Shown here piece by piece: positions 10,272 through 20,670 of a stretch of DNA of 41,044 nt. Origin of the DNA: Gnetum montanum (taxonomy: Eukaryota; Streptophyta; Gnetopsida; Gnetales; Gnetaceae); NCBI GenBank assembly GCA_015680685.1, contig MNCI01025408.1, forward strand, positions 117,935 through 158,978, read 5' to 3'. The notes beneath the pieces are model-generated. The model worked only from the letters and a program-made list of their open reading frames with translations. It made no database searches and was not told the DNA's origin. Position 1 is the first letter of the stretch. Every line of letters begins with the position of its first letter. The position numbers and the translations under genes were made by a program.

Positions 10272-12346
10272 ATGGCCCCAAAAATAGGAGCATAGGGAGA
10301 ACCTTGATAGAGGGCACCCAAATGCCCACAAGGTGGTAGGAGATAGTAGGGTGAGCTAGCAAAACATGAAGAGTAGGAAGCCTAATCTTTTAGCATCCAT
10401 CAAGAGTCTCTTGCTATTGGAAAATTGGTCCAAGGAGAGGCAATAGAGCCACTAGCTCCCATGTAGGGACATCTCATGTTTCCCCCTAATTACCTTATGG
10501 CTATTCAAGAAAATCCCATGTTGACCATGGTGATTGTGGAAATGAATTTTGGCTCGTTTATGAAGGTTGCTCTATAAGTGATTCGGATGTAACTTTAGAC
10601 ATCACCTTTGTGGCCCATTCTTTCAAATAGTGGAAAATGGTACCTCAGTGAGACTCATCAATTCTGGCATAATAAATATGAAGGCCCCATTATAAACATA
10701 TGTGGAGTTAATGTCTCTTTCTCAGTCAAGGCAATTGCAGTAGCTCTTAATTTGCCAAACGAAGGAGCTAAAGTAGCCCATTTGTCCACTAAATCTAACC
10801 TTGACACCAAAAAACTATGGCTAGAATGAGCATATGGCAAGGAAGAAAAAACATATAATGAACTAACTCTACAGGAGAGGACATATTTCAAGATTGGTAT
10901 ATACCATCTCTTCCCAACCAAAGGGCTTAACAAGATTTCAACATATGCAATAGGGGAAGTGCTATCTTAATGGACAAATATATGGCCAACCTTCCCTAAT
11001 TTTACTTTACCAAAATTCGAAGATGGTTCGAGGAGAAAAATGTAGGGAAGCCAACAATCCCATTTTCTTACTTAATTAGGAGGCTATGCAACATGAGGTA
11101 CACAAATGATGTTCCCAAAAAGCCCTAGAATGCTTCCTTCATAGAGTTGCTTAAACCAACCACACTAAGGAAAGATTTCGGTAAAGAACAAGAATTGGAA
11201 AAGGAAGAAAAGCTTGAAGTAAACATAAAACATGAGCTTGAATAGCATCTAGAAACACAAGCTCCACTACTATCACCACAATATTACGGGCCTTCAATGA
11301 GCCACCTGCAGAAAATCGCTAAAGTTGTTAGTTGGGAAATTAGAGATGAGTCCAATCTCTGTAGAGTAATCAATAATGTCATATAGCCCACAATTTCAAC
11401 TAATCCAACAAGGGGAGAGATCTCATTACAATCAAGAGGAGGATCCTAGTGGCCTAGGCAAATCTCTAGGAATGTCACATCCTTTTAGGTGATGCTTGAA
11501 ACTAAAGAAGGTGTCATAGTTTTTGTAATGCAGCATTAGGATGTGACAATTGTAGTAGAAGTGATCATGGATCATATTAAAGAATCATTCAATGTACCTA
11601 TTGTGTTCCCAGTAGATCTTACTAGGACCAAAGATGCACAGATGCTAACTGAGACTTTAATGACTTCTTCAGTGCATGAGGATATATTAGATTAACTATT
11701 GTAGATGGGGCAAGTAATGACTACTTTATTTGAAATCCCCAGTGATGTCACTACAGCACAGTCAAACCTCATTGCCACTAAAGAAAATCTAGTCATCATT
11801 GAACTTAGGGCAGAACATGCAAAAATAAAAGTGCAAAGATTACAATAGGAGATGATCATCCTAAGATCTGAATGACTGGACCCTACATATTTTGTTGTGC
11901 TTGACTAGCTGGAATAATTTAGGATAAGTAGTTGGACAAGTTGATTGAAGAAAATAAAGCTACTAAGTAAATAAAAAAAAGATAAAGTGGTTTAGAATGC
12001 ATCTACTACTGATGCACAATCTCATGCTTACAAAAAGCCATTGATTACCACTCAGGAAGAAAATAAGTAGCTCATTGCTAAAAATTCAAGGTTAACCATA
12101 ATTGAAAAGAAAAAAAATATTCTAAAGTCTCCACTGGTTGAGAGAACAACTAGTGAGGGTCAATTAGGAAATCAATAAATTAGCCAAGAAGAATAGAACC
12201 CTCTTAATGGAGGAGGTCCATGATATTTGACAAAAATCTACAATAGAAATTAGCATGTGGTAGAATGAGGCCAATAAGCACAAAAAATTGAAGGAACACT
12301 TTCACAACTAGGTAGACATGTATAAGTAAATAAATGAAAAGGAAAT
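10272..12346 (+). pseudogene. ORF2 of TyA-1, first part (unknown element protein)
   Basis: A long frame starting ATGGCCCCAAAA follows the acceptor-like AG and continues after the TyA-2 insertion at 18355-18997, giving about 900 codons with many stops. The N-terminus is Gly/Arg-rich. A central block at about 10608-10830 reads NSGKWYLSETHQFWHNKY, then VNVSFSVKAIAVALNLP; a second block near 11295 reads MSHLQKIAKVVSWEIRDE. Both recur in the separate relic at 26380-27217, so the protein is a conserved feature of the family. The pattern of an aromatic block followed by a V-x-F-x-x-x-A-I-x-x-x-L-x-L-P segment recalls the extra ORF of Athila/Tat-like elements, but I cannot assign it. It has no polymerase, protease or integrase motif. 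From about 11800 it is Lys/Glu/Ile-rich and probably helical or coiled. Confidence 0.6.
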
Positions 12347-13235
12347 TGATAAATCATGGTTTGTCAAGTGTTGATATCAAACCCTTGATATCAACATGTG
12401 CTGATATCAAACCCTTGATATTGGGTACGTAATATCATAGCCTGGATAATGATATTGAATACATGATATCGTGGTTCTTGTATAAGCCTATAAATACCAC
12501 ATTTAGGCACATAGGGATGGGGGAGTAAAGTAGGTGTAAGTGTAGAGTCTTTTTGTCCATTTTTAATTCATTATAGTTCTTTCCCCAGTGCATGCCTACA
12601 GTGTGATGATTGTAATTGTATGGAACCTTTATTCTAGTGTGATGTACTTGGACACGCACATGATCAACAATAAAGATTGAGATTACTCCATCATTGAAAT
12701 ATTCACTTAGTTTAATTATTTAATTGTTATTGTTATTTATCATTTTCTTAATTAATATTTCTTTACCATCATTTACTATTCTTGTTGTTAAATGTGGAAT
12801 GAGTACAACTTAATCACGAACATGTAAGTGTAACTACTTGGTAACCTAGTAGTGTATCTAGGAGTGCTCAAGTAATATGCACTTGGTAATCCCAAAAGTA
12901 GTACACAAGATCTAAGATGCACATAGATGATTAAGGACGGATGCTCATCACACTTAGGCTAGTTTAGATTTTTCTTCTCATTACCTATTAGCTTACAAAA
13001 AGATTATTTTCCATTGTCTTTAGGAGCAACACTAGTTAAGGATCACATCATACACCTCACTCTGGACTAAACCATACATGATAAGCAAATACTAGTCCAG
13101 GTGGGAAGATAGTGAACTGTGATCAACATGTAACTATCTAGATACCACAACTAGTCCATCTACAAAGTTTGACTAGATCGTGCATGAATGCTCGTATTCG
13201 TATGGTTGAGTGTAGGGGTACCTTGCCACTCATCA
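12347..13235 (+). repeat. TyA-2 5' LTR
   Basis: 889 bp, starting TGATAAATCATGG and ending CACTCATCA, homologous to 17412-18349. U3 holds seven GATATC-type hexamers, then TATAAATA at 12489. It is 49 bp shorter than its partner, mainly because of fewer hexamer units. Confidence 0.9.
12373..12496 (+). promoter_or_regulatory. U3 hexamer array and TATA box, TyA-2 5' LTR
   Basis: GATATC-type hexamers start at 12373, 12387, 12403, 12417, 12431, 12451 and 12465 (steps 14, 16, 14, 14, 20, 14). TATAAATA starts at 12489, 24 bp after the last one starts. This is presumably the element's core promoter. Confidence 0.7.
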
Positions 13236-13236
13236 T

Positions 13237-13254
13237 TGGCACCATTTCTGGGGA
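13237..13254 (+). promoter_or_regulatory. TyA-2 primer binding site (tRNA-Asp type)
   Basis: TGGCACCATTTCTGGGGA begins one base after the LTR. It matches the complement of the plant tRNA-Asp 3' end except for a few positions, mostly transitions. Confidence 0.8.
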
Positions 13255-13367
13255 CGATGCTAGTTATTTAGATTAGTTACATCATCCAAGATCGTTGTAA
13301 TGAAGCCTTGATGATATATATTTTAGAAAGAAAGTAATTGCAAATAAGTCACAAAAAATTCACAACA

Positions 13368-15446
13368 ATGTCTCTCTCACAAGACTATGAAAATGCAACA
13401 ACTAGTAAGGAAATTCATTGGAGAACCAACAAATTATATGATGATGAAGATAAATTTTGGAGAACTCAATTTGACCCAGGGGTCTCCTATGTACATAAAT
13501 GAAGACAACATCATCCCAATTGAAAATTCCATAACCTACCTAGTGATGATGAACCCCTGGTGGCCACTAAGAGCCTAATGCATATACAAGAGGCTATTCG
13601 AATATCTTGCCAACATCGCAAGGAAAGCCATCTACCTAGGCTTGATTTAAACAACTTTCCCAAGTTTTTAGGAGGCTATGATTTAGATCCACAACATCAT
13701 TTACAAGCCTTCCATGATGCCTATGTATGGAACAATATTGATAATGGGTAGAAAAAACTTAAGCTCTTTCTTTTAACACTCATTGGCCAAGCAAAAGCAT
13801 GGTATAGGTCTTTAAAACCAAAATCAATTCGATGTTGGCCAACAATGATGGAACTATTTAATAAAAGATATCAAACCTATGTAAGAGTGTCAGCCTTGAG
13901 GAGACAAATCCAAGGATGGAAATAGGGACAACAGGAACCCTTGGACATGGCCTTAGAAAGATACTATTCATTGTTAAACAATTGCCTAGGTCATGGATTC
14001 TCTGAGGAAAGGCTAATGTACCACATAATGGATGGGCTCCATAATGAAACAAGGGAAACCCTAAGGATGTATGTCTGAGGTCAACTCTATGAGCTATGGA
14101 CCAACCAATTCCAATGGCTTATTAAGTGGGCAACAAAAGAAGAAGGAAAAATGGCTAAATGGGAGAATGTTGAAAGTGCTCAATAGGACCAAAATCTTGA
14201 ATTAGCAAAGGTCCATGATCATGAAGAGGAGAAATCAACTCATCTCAAGGAGGTGGAATCATCTTTGCCAATACTACAATCACTAGGTGAAATTGAGGCA
14301 AACATCAATAAGATGACAGAATGGATACATGAAAAATTTAGAGAATATGCCAACACTATTAGAGGTAGAACCATGATGAACTAAGAAACAGGACTAAACA
14401 CCACTAGATAATCAGAAAGAAGGGTTGAAGAGAATAAGGATAAGAACTCGACTGCTAATCATACATATCAATGTAACCTTTGCCTGTATGATCACCCCAA
14501 AGGTCAATTCCCTGTCTTGTCACATTTACATGAGCATTGGGAAGGAATGTTACATCCAGAGTTCATACAAAAATATCATGTTCAATCATAGTGGAAAAAA
14601 TTCTAGTTGTGGGGGAGGCCACCCTCAAACTGATCACACCCTTCATACCATTCGAACCCAAGTGCTTATCAGGTTCAGCATCCTGTTTCCCCAACTAGGT
14701 CAACATCCTCTATCCTACCACATTGTTATTATTCTCCTAAATACTATCAACCCATTTCCTCTCCAACTAGATCACCACCTCATATGCCTTTCACTTCTTC
14801 TCACCCTGAATGTTCTCATCCTTCACCTCCTTCTACATTGCCACCAGTTGTGCTAGAAGGGTTTGCACCACAGCATCAACCCACGAATGTTACTTATTCT
14901 GCTACTGTCAACCACAATGGGAATCTTCCACAACATTGAAAGTGTCCTTTCTTTAGGCATGATCATAGAAAGAGATAGCACAGTTTCGAAACCCCTACAT
15001 CCTCTAACTCATCATGAGTTCAACACTGTGGTGCATCTTTCACCTTGAGTCTAATGCCTCCTTTTACCTTATCAAGGCCATGAATCAATACTCCAACTAC
15101 CATGCAGCCCAATGAATATAACCACGTAGGAAAAAATATTGATCTTTGCATACCATCTTATAGTCACGGGTGCCATAATGGGTTAACTCCTTATCACATA
15201 ACCACATCTTATAATTTGCCCCACTATGCCTACTATAATCAAGTGTGTGAACCCTAATTTGGGTATATTCCTACCACCACCTCAAAAGACACCCAGTGGT
15301 TTGGATATGATCGATCCCCAACATTTCCAAAATGCATGGATCCACATTTTCCATTTATTAATTCTAGCCATGCTCAACGGTTTAGTTATGGGGGATATCC
15401 TCCATTCGAACAAGTAGAATTAGTAAATATTTTTCCTTTTCTTTAA
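13368..15446 (+). pseudogene. TyA-2 gag (single frame with stops)
   Basis: The clearest gag of the family. One frame of about 690 codons starts at ATG 13368 (MSLSQDYENATTSK) and ends at TAA 15444-15446, broken by about 20 stops but keeping its frame. The capsid core at about 13640-14090 shows LDLNNFPKFLGGYDLDPQ, HHLQAFHDAY, AKAWYRSL, ELFNKRYQTY, RRQIQGWK and PLDMALERYYSLLNNC. A Lys/Glu-rich linker follows, then a knuckle-like CNLCLYDHPKGQF at 14472, then a Pro/Ser/Tyr/His-rich tail of about 280 residues ending FSYGGYPPFEQVELVN. The knuckle lacks its last Cys. No protease lies downstream. The protein would form the particle that packages the element RNA. It lacks the Ser/Asp-rich insert seen in TyA-1. 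Confidence 0.8.
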
Positions 15447-16809
15447 TTTTGTAATTTTTTTCCAGTTTTTCATTTCTAATTTATTATTTTATCTTTTTGT
15501 GGGCAATCTCATCTATGAATAAAACACTCATGTAACCAGTTGGTTGAGGTGTTGATCTATGCTATTGAGTCACAAGTAACCAATTATTTGGACAGTGAGC
15601 CCACAACATCCACCAACCCATTCTATTAATAAGAGGTTCTACTATGGGTATAATGATATTCTTGTCATCATTAAAAATTAAAGTAATTTTTTGCTCATTA
15701 TGCCCATAGTGAAAAATGATGGACTAAGAGGGAATGGCCAAGGTGTTGCATCAAGGGGACTTGTGAATTCTCTTTGGTAACTTCTATAGGTGCTATCATG
15801 CAGCCTGGTCGTACTAAGATCCTTGTAGATCTAACATAAAATGGGAGTAAGAGTAATAAAGGCACTTCCTAAAGAAACTTAATGCTATTCTAGTAGGTCC
15901 CATTGGAAAGACATGCATCCATGCTTGAAGGTTGATGGCTTCTCTGTTTCACTATTGAAAAGAACATAGTGCCAAAGTGGGTTGAAAAAAAAAAAAAAAG
16001 AATACAAGAAATGATCAAGAAAAAAAATGTGTGTGCCCTAGAGAAATTCCAAGTCACTCCTCCCTTGGAAAAAATGGCAAGTGATCATACGCCTTGCTGT
16101 CATGGTGGTCTTATGATTGCCCATCATTGGATGAAATAATGTGATGTCACTGATCTGAGGAATGGACTTGGTCTTGATTTTGGAGTGACAGTCTAATGAC
16201 ACATTAATTAGGCCCTACACCTAGGATTCATTGTGCCCTACGTTAGTTACCTCATGTCCCAATCTCTATAATCCCTTCTACGATTTGTTTCATCTCACTA
16301 TCTAAGTATTTCTAACTTGTGTCTTGTGTGGCATAGAATTCATACCTCACCGCAATGGTATTTAACATGTGTCTGTTTTGTTGCATTAGTGTAAATTACA
16401 TTTAACACTTCTAGTACCTACAAACATTTTAATGTGTGGTTACACAAGGGCATTATAGGTTGAAATCTACTTTATGGAGGACCCACTTGTATGAATTTTG
16501 TAATTTTTACTTGTTGCACACCACCTCATCATTTAATACCCTCCGAGTACTTCATTGCCAAATCTATTCTTTCCTTTGTCATCATTTTATCAAACATTCC
16601 TCAAAACCATTACATGTCTTTTTATATGTCACCTAAACAAATCAGGTTTGAAATTAAACTTTTAGGGTAAATTCCTTGAAAAGAAATTTCTAACTCTAAA
16701 ATCATACTAAGTAAAGAATTCAACATTTATTAAAGGTAATGAGTAAGGTATGAAATAATTGAACTTCTTTCAATAACCTTACTAACAATTGATCTTTGTG
16801 TGATTATAG
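15447..16809 (+). other. TyA-2 conserved non-coding stretch between gag and ORF2
   Basis: Colinear with 8451-10271 in TyA-1, with the same T-rich start, hairpin, GGGGACTTGTG block, TGATGTCACT block and GGACCCACTTGT block. It contains an A15 run near 15987. No conserved protein frame is seen. Confidence 0.65.
15641..15710 (+). other. Conserved hairpin in the TyA-2 non-coding stretch
   Basis: Arm 15641-15656 (ACTATGGGTATAATGA) pairs with 15695-15710 (TCATTATGCCCATAGT) over 16 positions with one U-G wobble; the loop is 38 nt. Position and loop size match the TyA-1 hairpin, and the outer pairs differ from TyA-1 but remain complementary. Confidence 0.65.
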
Positions 16810-17235
16810 ATAGCCCCTAAAAGAGGACAACGAGGACCTTCTCAAGGTGCAACTAAATGCTCAGGGGGAGGCAGAGGCCAAGGACCTCATGCAAAGAAAG
16901 AGTCACAATCATTTAGCATCCATTAGGGAACTCCTGTCATTGCACAATCTGGCCAAGCAAAAGGTGGAGAGGACAGGGTCCAAGCCTATGAAGAGGAGTG
17001 AAGGTTATTTGCAGCATGGCATGTCAAAGACAATTAGGTGTTCCCACATTTTTCATGTTCATGGAAAGTGCCAACTCCATCAAACATTGGAATATCAGCA
17101 TGGACAACTCATAATCCTTGGATAGAAGAGGGGAAACATCAGGCGCTTCTTCAATGATATCAATCTCAAAAGCTTGGAGCATAGGATAAAGGAAAGGTAC
17201 CCATGGAGGAGCCACCACCATGGGGAACCACATGA
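16810..17235 (+). pseudogene. ORF2 of TyA-2, internally deleted
   Basis: The start (ATAGCCCCTAAAAGAGGA, with the ATG changed to ATA) follows an acceptor-like TTATAG. About 140 codons remain: the N-terminal Gly/Arg-rich part (GPSQGATKCSGGGRGQGP) joined directly to the C-terminal part (YEEE, RLFAAWHVKDN, KGKVPMEEPPPWGTT) that ends TyA-1 ORF2. About 2.3 kb of the middle, including the conserved WYLSETH block, is gone. The shared C-terminal end, PMEEP..P..TT and TGA, defines the true end of ORF2. Confidence 0.65.
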
Positions 17236-17400
17236 GTTCCATAAGTTTTTTATTTTGTGTCTATGTCAAAATTTTGTTTAATCCCACACTACAACATGAA
17301 ACAATCCATGGTCATTCAATAATCTCATACCTATCCCTTGTTTGTAATTGAATAAACTTGTTCCTCACTTTCTTTGACTCAAGGATGAGTTGTTATTTAG

Positions 17401-17411
17401 TCATGGGGGTA
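17401..17411 (+). promoter_or_regulatory. TyA-2 polypurine tract
   Basis: TCATGGGGGTA abuts the 3' LTR start. The same 11 bases precede the TyA-1 and TyB 3' LTRs, which marks it as the plus-strand primer site. Confidence 0.75.
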
Positions 17412-18349
17412 TGATGAATCATGGTTTGTCAGGTGCTAATATTGAATCCTTGATATCAAACACTTAATATTGGCACATGATGATATCAAACCCTTAATAT
17501 TGGACCCTCAATATTGGAACTCGATATCGGGTACATGATATTTGGTATGCAATATCGCAGGCTAGATAATGATATCAAATACATGATATCATGGTTCCTA
17601 TGTAAGCCTATAAATACCACGTTTAGGGGCATAGGAAGGGGGGAGTCAAGTAGGTATAAGTGTAGATTTCTTTTGTCCATTTTTTATTCATTTCAGTTCT
17701 TTTCCTAGTGCATGCCCATAGTGTGATGATTGTAATTGTATGGAACATTTATTTGAGTGTTACGTACTTGGACATGCACATGATTAGCAATAAAGATCAA
17801 GATTACTCCATCATTGTAGCATTCAATTAGTTTAATTTTTTAATTATTATTGTTATTTATCATTTTCTTAATTAATATTTCTTTACCATCATTTACTATT
17901 CCTATTGTTAAATGTAGAATGAGTACGACTTAATCATAGATATTTAAGCGTAACTACTTGGTAACCCAGTAGTGTATCTAGGAGTGCTCAAGTAATATGT
18001 GCTTGGTAATCCCAGAAGTAGTACACAAGGTTTAAGATATGCATGGATGATTAAAGATGAATGCTCATCGCACTTAGGCTAGTTTAGACTTTTCTTCTCA
18101 TTACCTATTAGCTTACAACAAGATTATTTTCCATTGTCTCTAGGACTAGTTTAGGATCACATCATACACCTCACTTTGGATTAAACCATACATGATAAGC
18201 AAATACTAGTCTAGGTGGAAAGACAATGAACTATGGTCAACGTGTAACTATCTAAATACCACAACTAGTCCATCTATGAAGTTCGACTGGATCATGCATG
18301 AACGCTCGTATTCATATGGTTGAGTGTATGGGTACCTCGCCACTCATCA
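17412..18349 (+). repeat. TyA-2 3' LTR
   Basis: 938 bp, from TGATGAATCATGG to CACTCATCA. It carries eleven hexamer units against seven in the 5' LTR, and otherwise matches it closely with scattered transitions. Confidence 0.9.
17438..17616 (+). promoter_or_regulatory. U3 hexamer array and TATA box, TyA-2 3' LTR
   Basis: AATATT or GATATC-type hexamers start at 17438, 17452, 17466, 17482, 17496, 17510, 17523, 17537, 17551, 17571 and 17585. TATAAATA starts at 17609, again 24 bp from the last start. The final five steps (14, 14, 20, 14, 24 to TATA) equal those of the 5' LTR. Confidence 0.7.
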
Positions 18350-18354
18350 AAAAT

Positions 18355-18997
18355 ATAGATGGCTAAAGCTCACATTGAATCCTTGTCAACACAAAATACT
18401 AAGTGGATACCACTTCTAGATAGCTATGCCGTGTTCCACCAGGTGGAAGTAAAGAATAAATACCTGCAAATTGAAGATTTGAAGGAATACATGGCATTGG
18501 CTAACCTCATATATGCCAACCTTGCCATGTTAACAATAGGCCAACCTTAGAATGAGCTAGAGAAATAGGTAGCTACCACTTATGCATTATATGAAAAAGA
18601 GTTTGTAGATAGAAAAGATTCTTTGTAAAAGCTTCATATAGCAAACTTGGAAGTGAAAGTGGTTAAAGCCAACTATCATGGACAGAAGGATGCCACCTTA
18701 GATCTAGTTAGGAGATTAACAGAATATCAAGAATTCAAAGAAAAAACTAGGGCCTTTGATGAAGAATGACGGTAGTTTACAGCTTGATATGTAAAGGCAA
18801 ATAAGATATTCCCATAACTACCATTCCCTCAAGATGTATTGGTGCTAGCACACATTGCTTTAGTAGCCTAGATGCTACATGACCCAAGAACGGAAGAGGA
18901 AAAGTTGTAGAAATTGCTTGATCACTACAAATTTCACAAGCCTGGCGACAAAGGGAAGCATCCAATGGAAGAGCCATCACCTCCAAGAACTACATGA
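18355..18997 (+). pseudogene. ORF2 of TyA-1, second part
   Basis: Continuation of the frame cut at 12346. It includes KYLQIEDLKEYMALANLIYA and a helical, charged segment (RRLTEYQEFKEKTRAFDEE), then KHPMEEPSPPRTT before TGA at 18995. Its last 80 or so codons match TyA-2 ORF2. Several in-frame stops are present. Confidence 0.6.
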
Positions 18998-19178
18998 GCT
19001 CCCCTAGTTTTGCATCTTGTAATATTGTGTTCCAATTTTTTTGAATCATCATTGCAGCATGTAAAAATCAATTGTGTTGTCTATTGTTTAAGTTAGTCAA
19101 TAATCCCATACTTTTCCAACATGTTGTAAAGAACTTGTTCCTTATTTTTATTTAACTTGAGGATTAGTTTTCATTCAG

Positions 19179-19189
19179 TCATGGGGGTA
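19179..19189 (+). promoter_or_regulatory. TyA-1 polypurine tract
   Basis: TCATGGGGGTA directly precedes the 3' LTR, as in TyA-2 and TyB. Confidence 0.75.
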
Positions 19190-20054
19190 TGATGAGTCAT
19201 GAATTTGTCAACCCCAATATTGGATACCTGATATTAGAGCCTAGGAAGCGATGTCAAATATCTGATATCATCTTCTCTATGCTAGCCTATAAATAAAACA
19301 CTTGGGTGCATGGTTGAGATATAAAGAAAATAGTTTTAATTTTAGTTTTTAGTTAGCCTTTGCATAAATTGTTCTTTAGTCCTCTTATTTTCATAGTGCA
19401 TGCTTGCAATGTGATGTTTGTAATTGTACAACACCTTTGTTTGAGTGTGACGTACTTGCACACATTACATGACTGGAAATAAAGAGCAAGATTACTCCCA
19501 TTATTACTACAGCATCCAGTTAAATTATTATTATCTTTAATTGTTAATTATTTACTATTTTCTTTAGTTAACATTTTTATTTATTACTATTTACTATTCC
19601 TATCATTAAGCGAAATGCGTACACCTTAGTCACAAGTACTTAAGTGTAAGTACTTGGTAATCTAGTAGTATATTATTTGGCACACCCAGTGACATACATT
19701 TGGAAATCCCAGAACTAGCCTCATGAAGTCCAAGGCATGTATGGATGATTGGGGATAGATACTCATCGCACGTAAGCTAGTTTAGATCTCATTTTCCATT
19801 GTTCATTAGCTTAATTAATTTACCTCTTTATCGTCATTAGGAGCAATGTAGAATTAGACAACATCATATGCTTCACTTTGGACTAAACTATATGTGACAA
19901 AGCTACCACTAGTCCAAATGAGAAGACAATGAACTATGATCAAAGCATAATGATTTAGCTTCCACAACTAGTCCCATCCATGGAATTCGACCAGATCATG
20001 TGTGAACGCTTGTAATTCTTATGGTTGGGAATAGAGATACCTTGTCATTCATCA
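19190..20054 (+). repeat. TyA-1 3' LTR
   Basis: 865 bp, from TGATGAGTCATG to TTCATCA. It matches the truncated 5' LTR at 5105-5821. Its U3 is shorter than in TyA-2, and it contains many former CpG sites now read as TG or CA. Confidence 0.9.
19216..19295 (+). promoter_or_regulatory. U3 hexamer array and TATA box, TyA-1 3' LTR
   Basis: Decayed hexamers start at 19216 (AATATT), 19230 (GATATT), 19250 (GATGTC) and 19264 (GATATC); steps 14, 20, 14. TATAAATA starts at 19288, 24 bp on. Confidence 0.65.
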
Positions 20055-20192
20055 ATTATTTAACATCTTTGCAAGTTTTGAAGGTTGAAGGACCTCATCA
20101 CACTCCCTTTGTGCTAACATATCTTTCATCAACACACTCAATATGTTTCAATTCTAACCAACAAGCCTACCTGTTGTTTTTAATTGCTCCAT
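20055..20192 (-). pseudogene. Copia-1 gag N-terminus
   Basis: Just downstream (minus strand) of the primer site, ATGGAGCAATTAAAAACAAC opens a frame of about 45 codons with one or two stops (MEQLKTTGRLVG, then MKDMLAQRECDEVLQPSKL) before it meets the TyA-1 LTR end. It is probably the beginning of Copia-1 gag or its leader; the continuation is missing. Confidence 0.45.
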
Positions 20193-20198
20193 CCACCT

Positions 20199-20210
20199 GC
20201 TCCGATACCA
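20199..20210 (-). promoter_or_regulatory. Copia-1 primer binding site (initiator tRNA-Met type)
   Basis: On the minus strand TGGTATCGGAGC lies two bases inside the LTR. Copia elements typically use TGGTATCAGAGC, complementary to initiator tRNA-Met. Confidence 0.85.
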
Positions 20211-20212
20211 CT

Positions 20213-20670
20213 TGTTACAAAATTAATTAGATTTACAAATTGAAACAACAAAAACAACAAGAAAAAAGCATCTACAAATTTACATGGAGAACCTCAAACT
20301 GGAAAAAAACCCACAAGAATCAGTGTAGAGCTCTATCTTTATTTGAAGAAAGTAACCCAAGGACACAAGTTGCCCTTGATAGCTCTCACAACTGGTTATT
20401 ATTACAACATCCTTAAGCCCTTCCTCTCACACCACTTTGTTGTTGTTGTTGTACTTGACACATCTTCCCACCCTTATTTCATAGGAGAAAACAATAGTTT
20501 TTTTTCCTATCATAAACTTTAAATAATTTTAAAAACTGTTAATTATATCTCAAGAAAATATTACAAAACTAAAATTTGTGAAAGACATAACTTAAATTAA
20601 TAAAAACAAAGGAAGAGTTTTCTTCACATTAACTAGCAGTTAATAAATCTTGGTTTTTCACATGTTAAAA
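20213..20670 (-). repeat. Copia-1 5' LTR
   Basis: Homologous to 1204-1672 over its full length, with the same TGTTACAAAATTAATTA edge and a shorter (TTG)n run near 20440. The outer edge (20670, GTTAAAA) lost its terminal CA and about 9 bp relative to the partner. Confidence 0.85.

Larger units (their letters stand above)
12347..18349 (+). mobile_element. TyA-2: complete non-autonomous LTR element nested in TyA-1
   Basis: Both LTRs (12347-13235 and 17412-18349), a primer site and a polypurine tract are present. The internal region holds gag, a non-coding stretch and a very short ORF2. Flanks are GAAAT (12342-12346) and AAAAT (18350-18354), a probable 5-bp target duplication with one change. 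Removing the element restores the ORF2 reading of TyA-1. At 6.0 kb and with no pol domain, it is a compact gag-only element. Confidence 0.9.
5105..20054 (+). mobile_element. TyA-1: Ty3-like LTR element without pol, inserted in Copia-1
   Basis: The element has a truncated 5' LTR (about 5105-5821), a tRNA-Asp-like primer site, a gag relic, a long non-coding stretch, ORF2, a polypurine tract and a complete 3' LTR (19190-20054). ORF2 is interrupted by TyA-2 (12347-18349). No reverse transcriptase, RNase H or integrase motif is visible anywhere in its internal DNA. The host sequence resumes at 20055 with the 5' part of Copia-1. A target duplication cannot be tested because the left end is deleted. 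Confidence 0.85.
1204..20670 (-). mobile_element. Copia-1: Ty1/copia LTR retrotransposon, split by a nested insertion
   Basis: A minus-strand Copia element is rebuilt from two parts, 1204 to about 5104 and 20055-20670, separated by TyA-1. The 3' LTR (1204-1672), the 5' LTR (20213-20670), a tRNA-Met-type primer site, a polypurine tract and pol motifs in the order PR, INT, RT, RNase H are all visible. The middle of gag is missing, together with the first 140 or so bases of the TyA-1 LTR, which points to a deletion across the junction. Flanks are CTTCT on the left and CTTTG on the right, too different to call a target duplication. Many stops and frameshifts show that it is long dead. Confidence 0.85.

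Noticed and set aside
12373-12496. Regularly spaced short repeats resembling a CRISPR or satellite array
   Set aside because: Units are only 6-14 bp, lie in LTR U3 upstream of TATA, and recur in every LTR; there are no spacers or cas genes, and the context is plant nuclear DNA.
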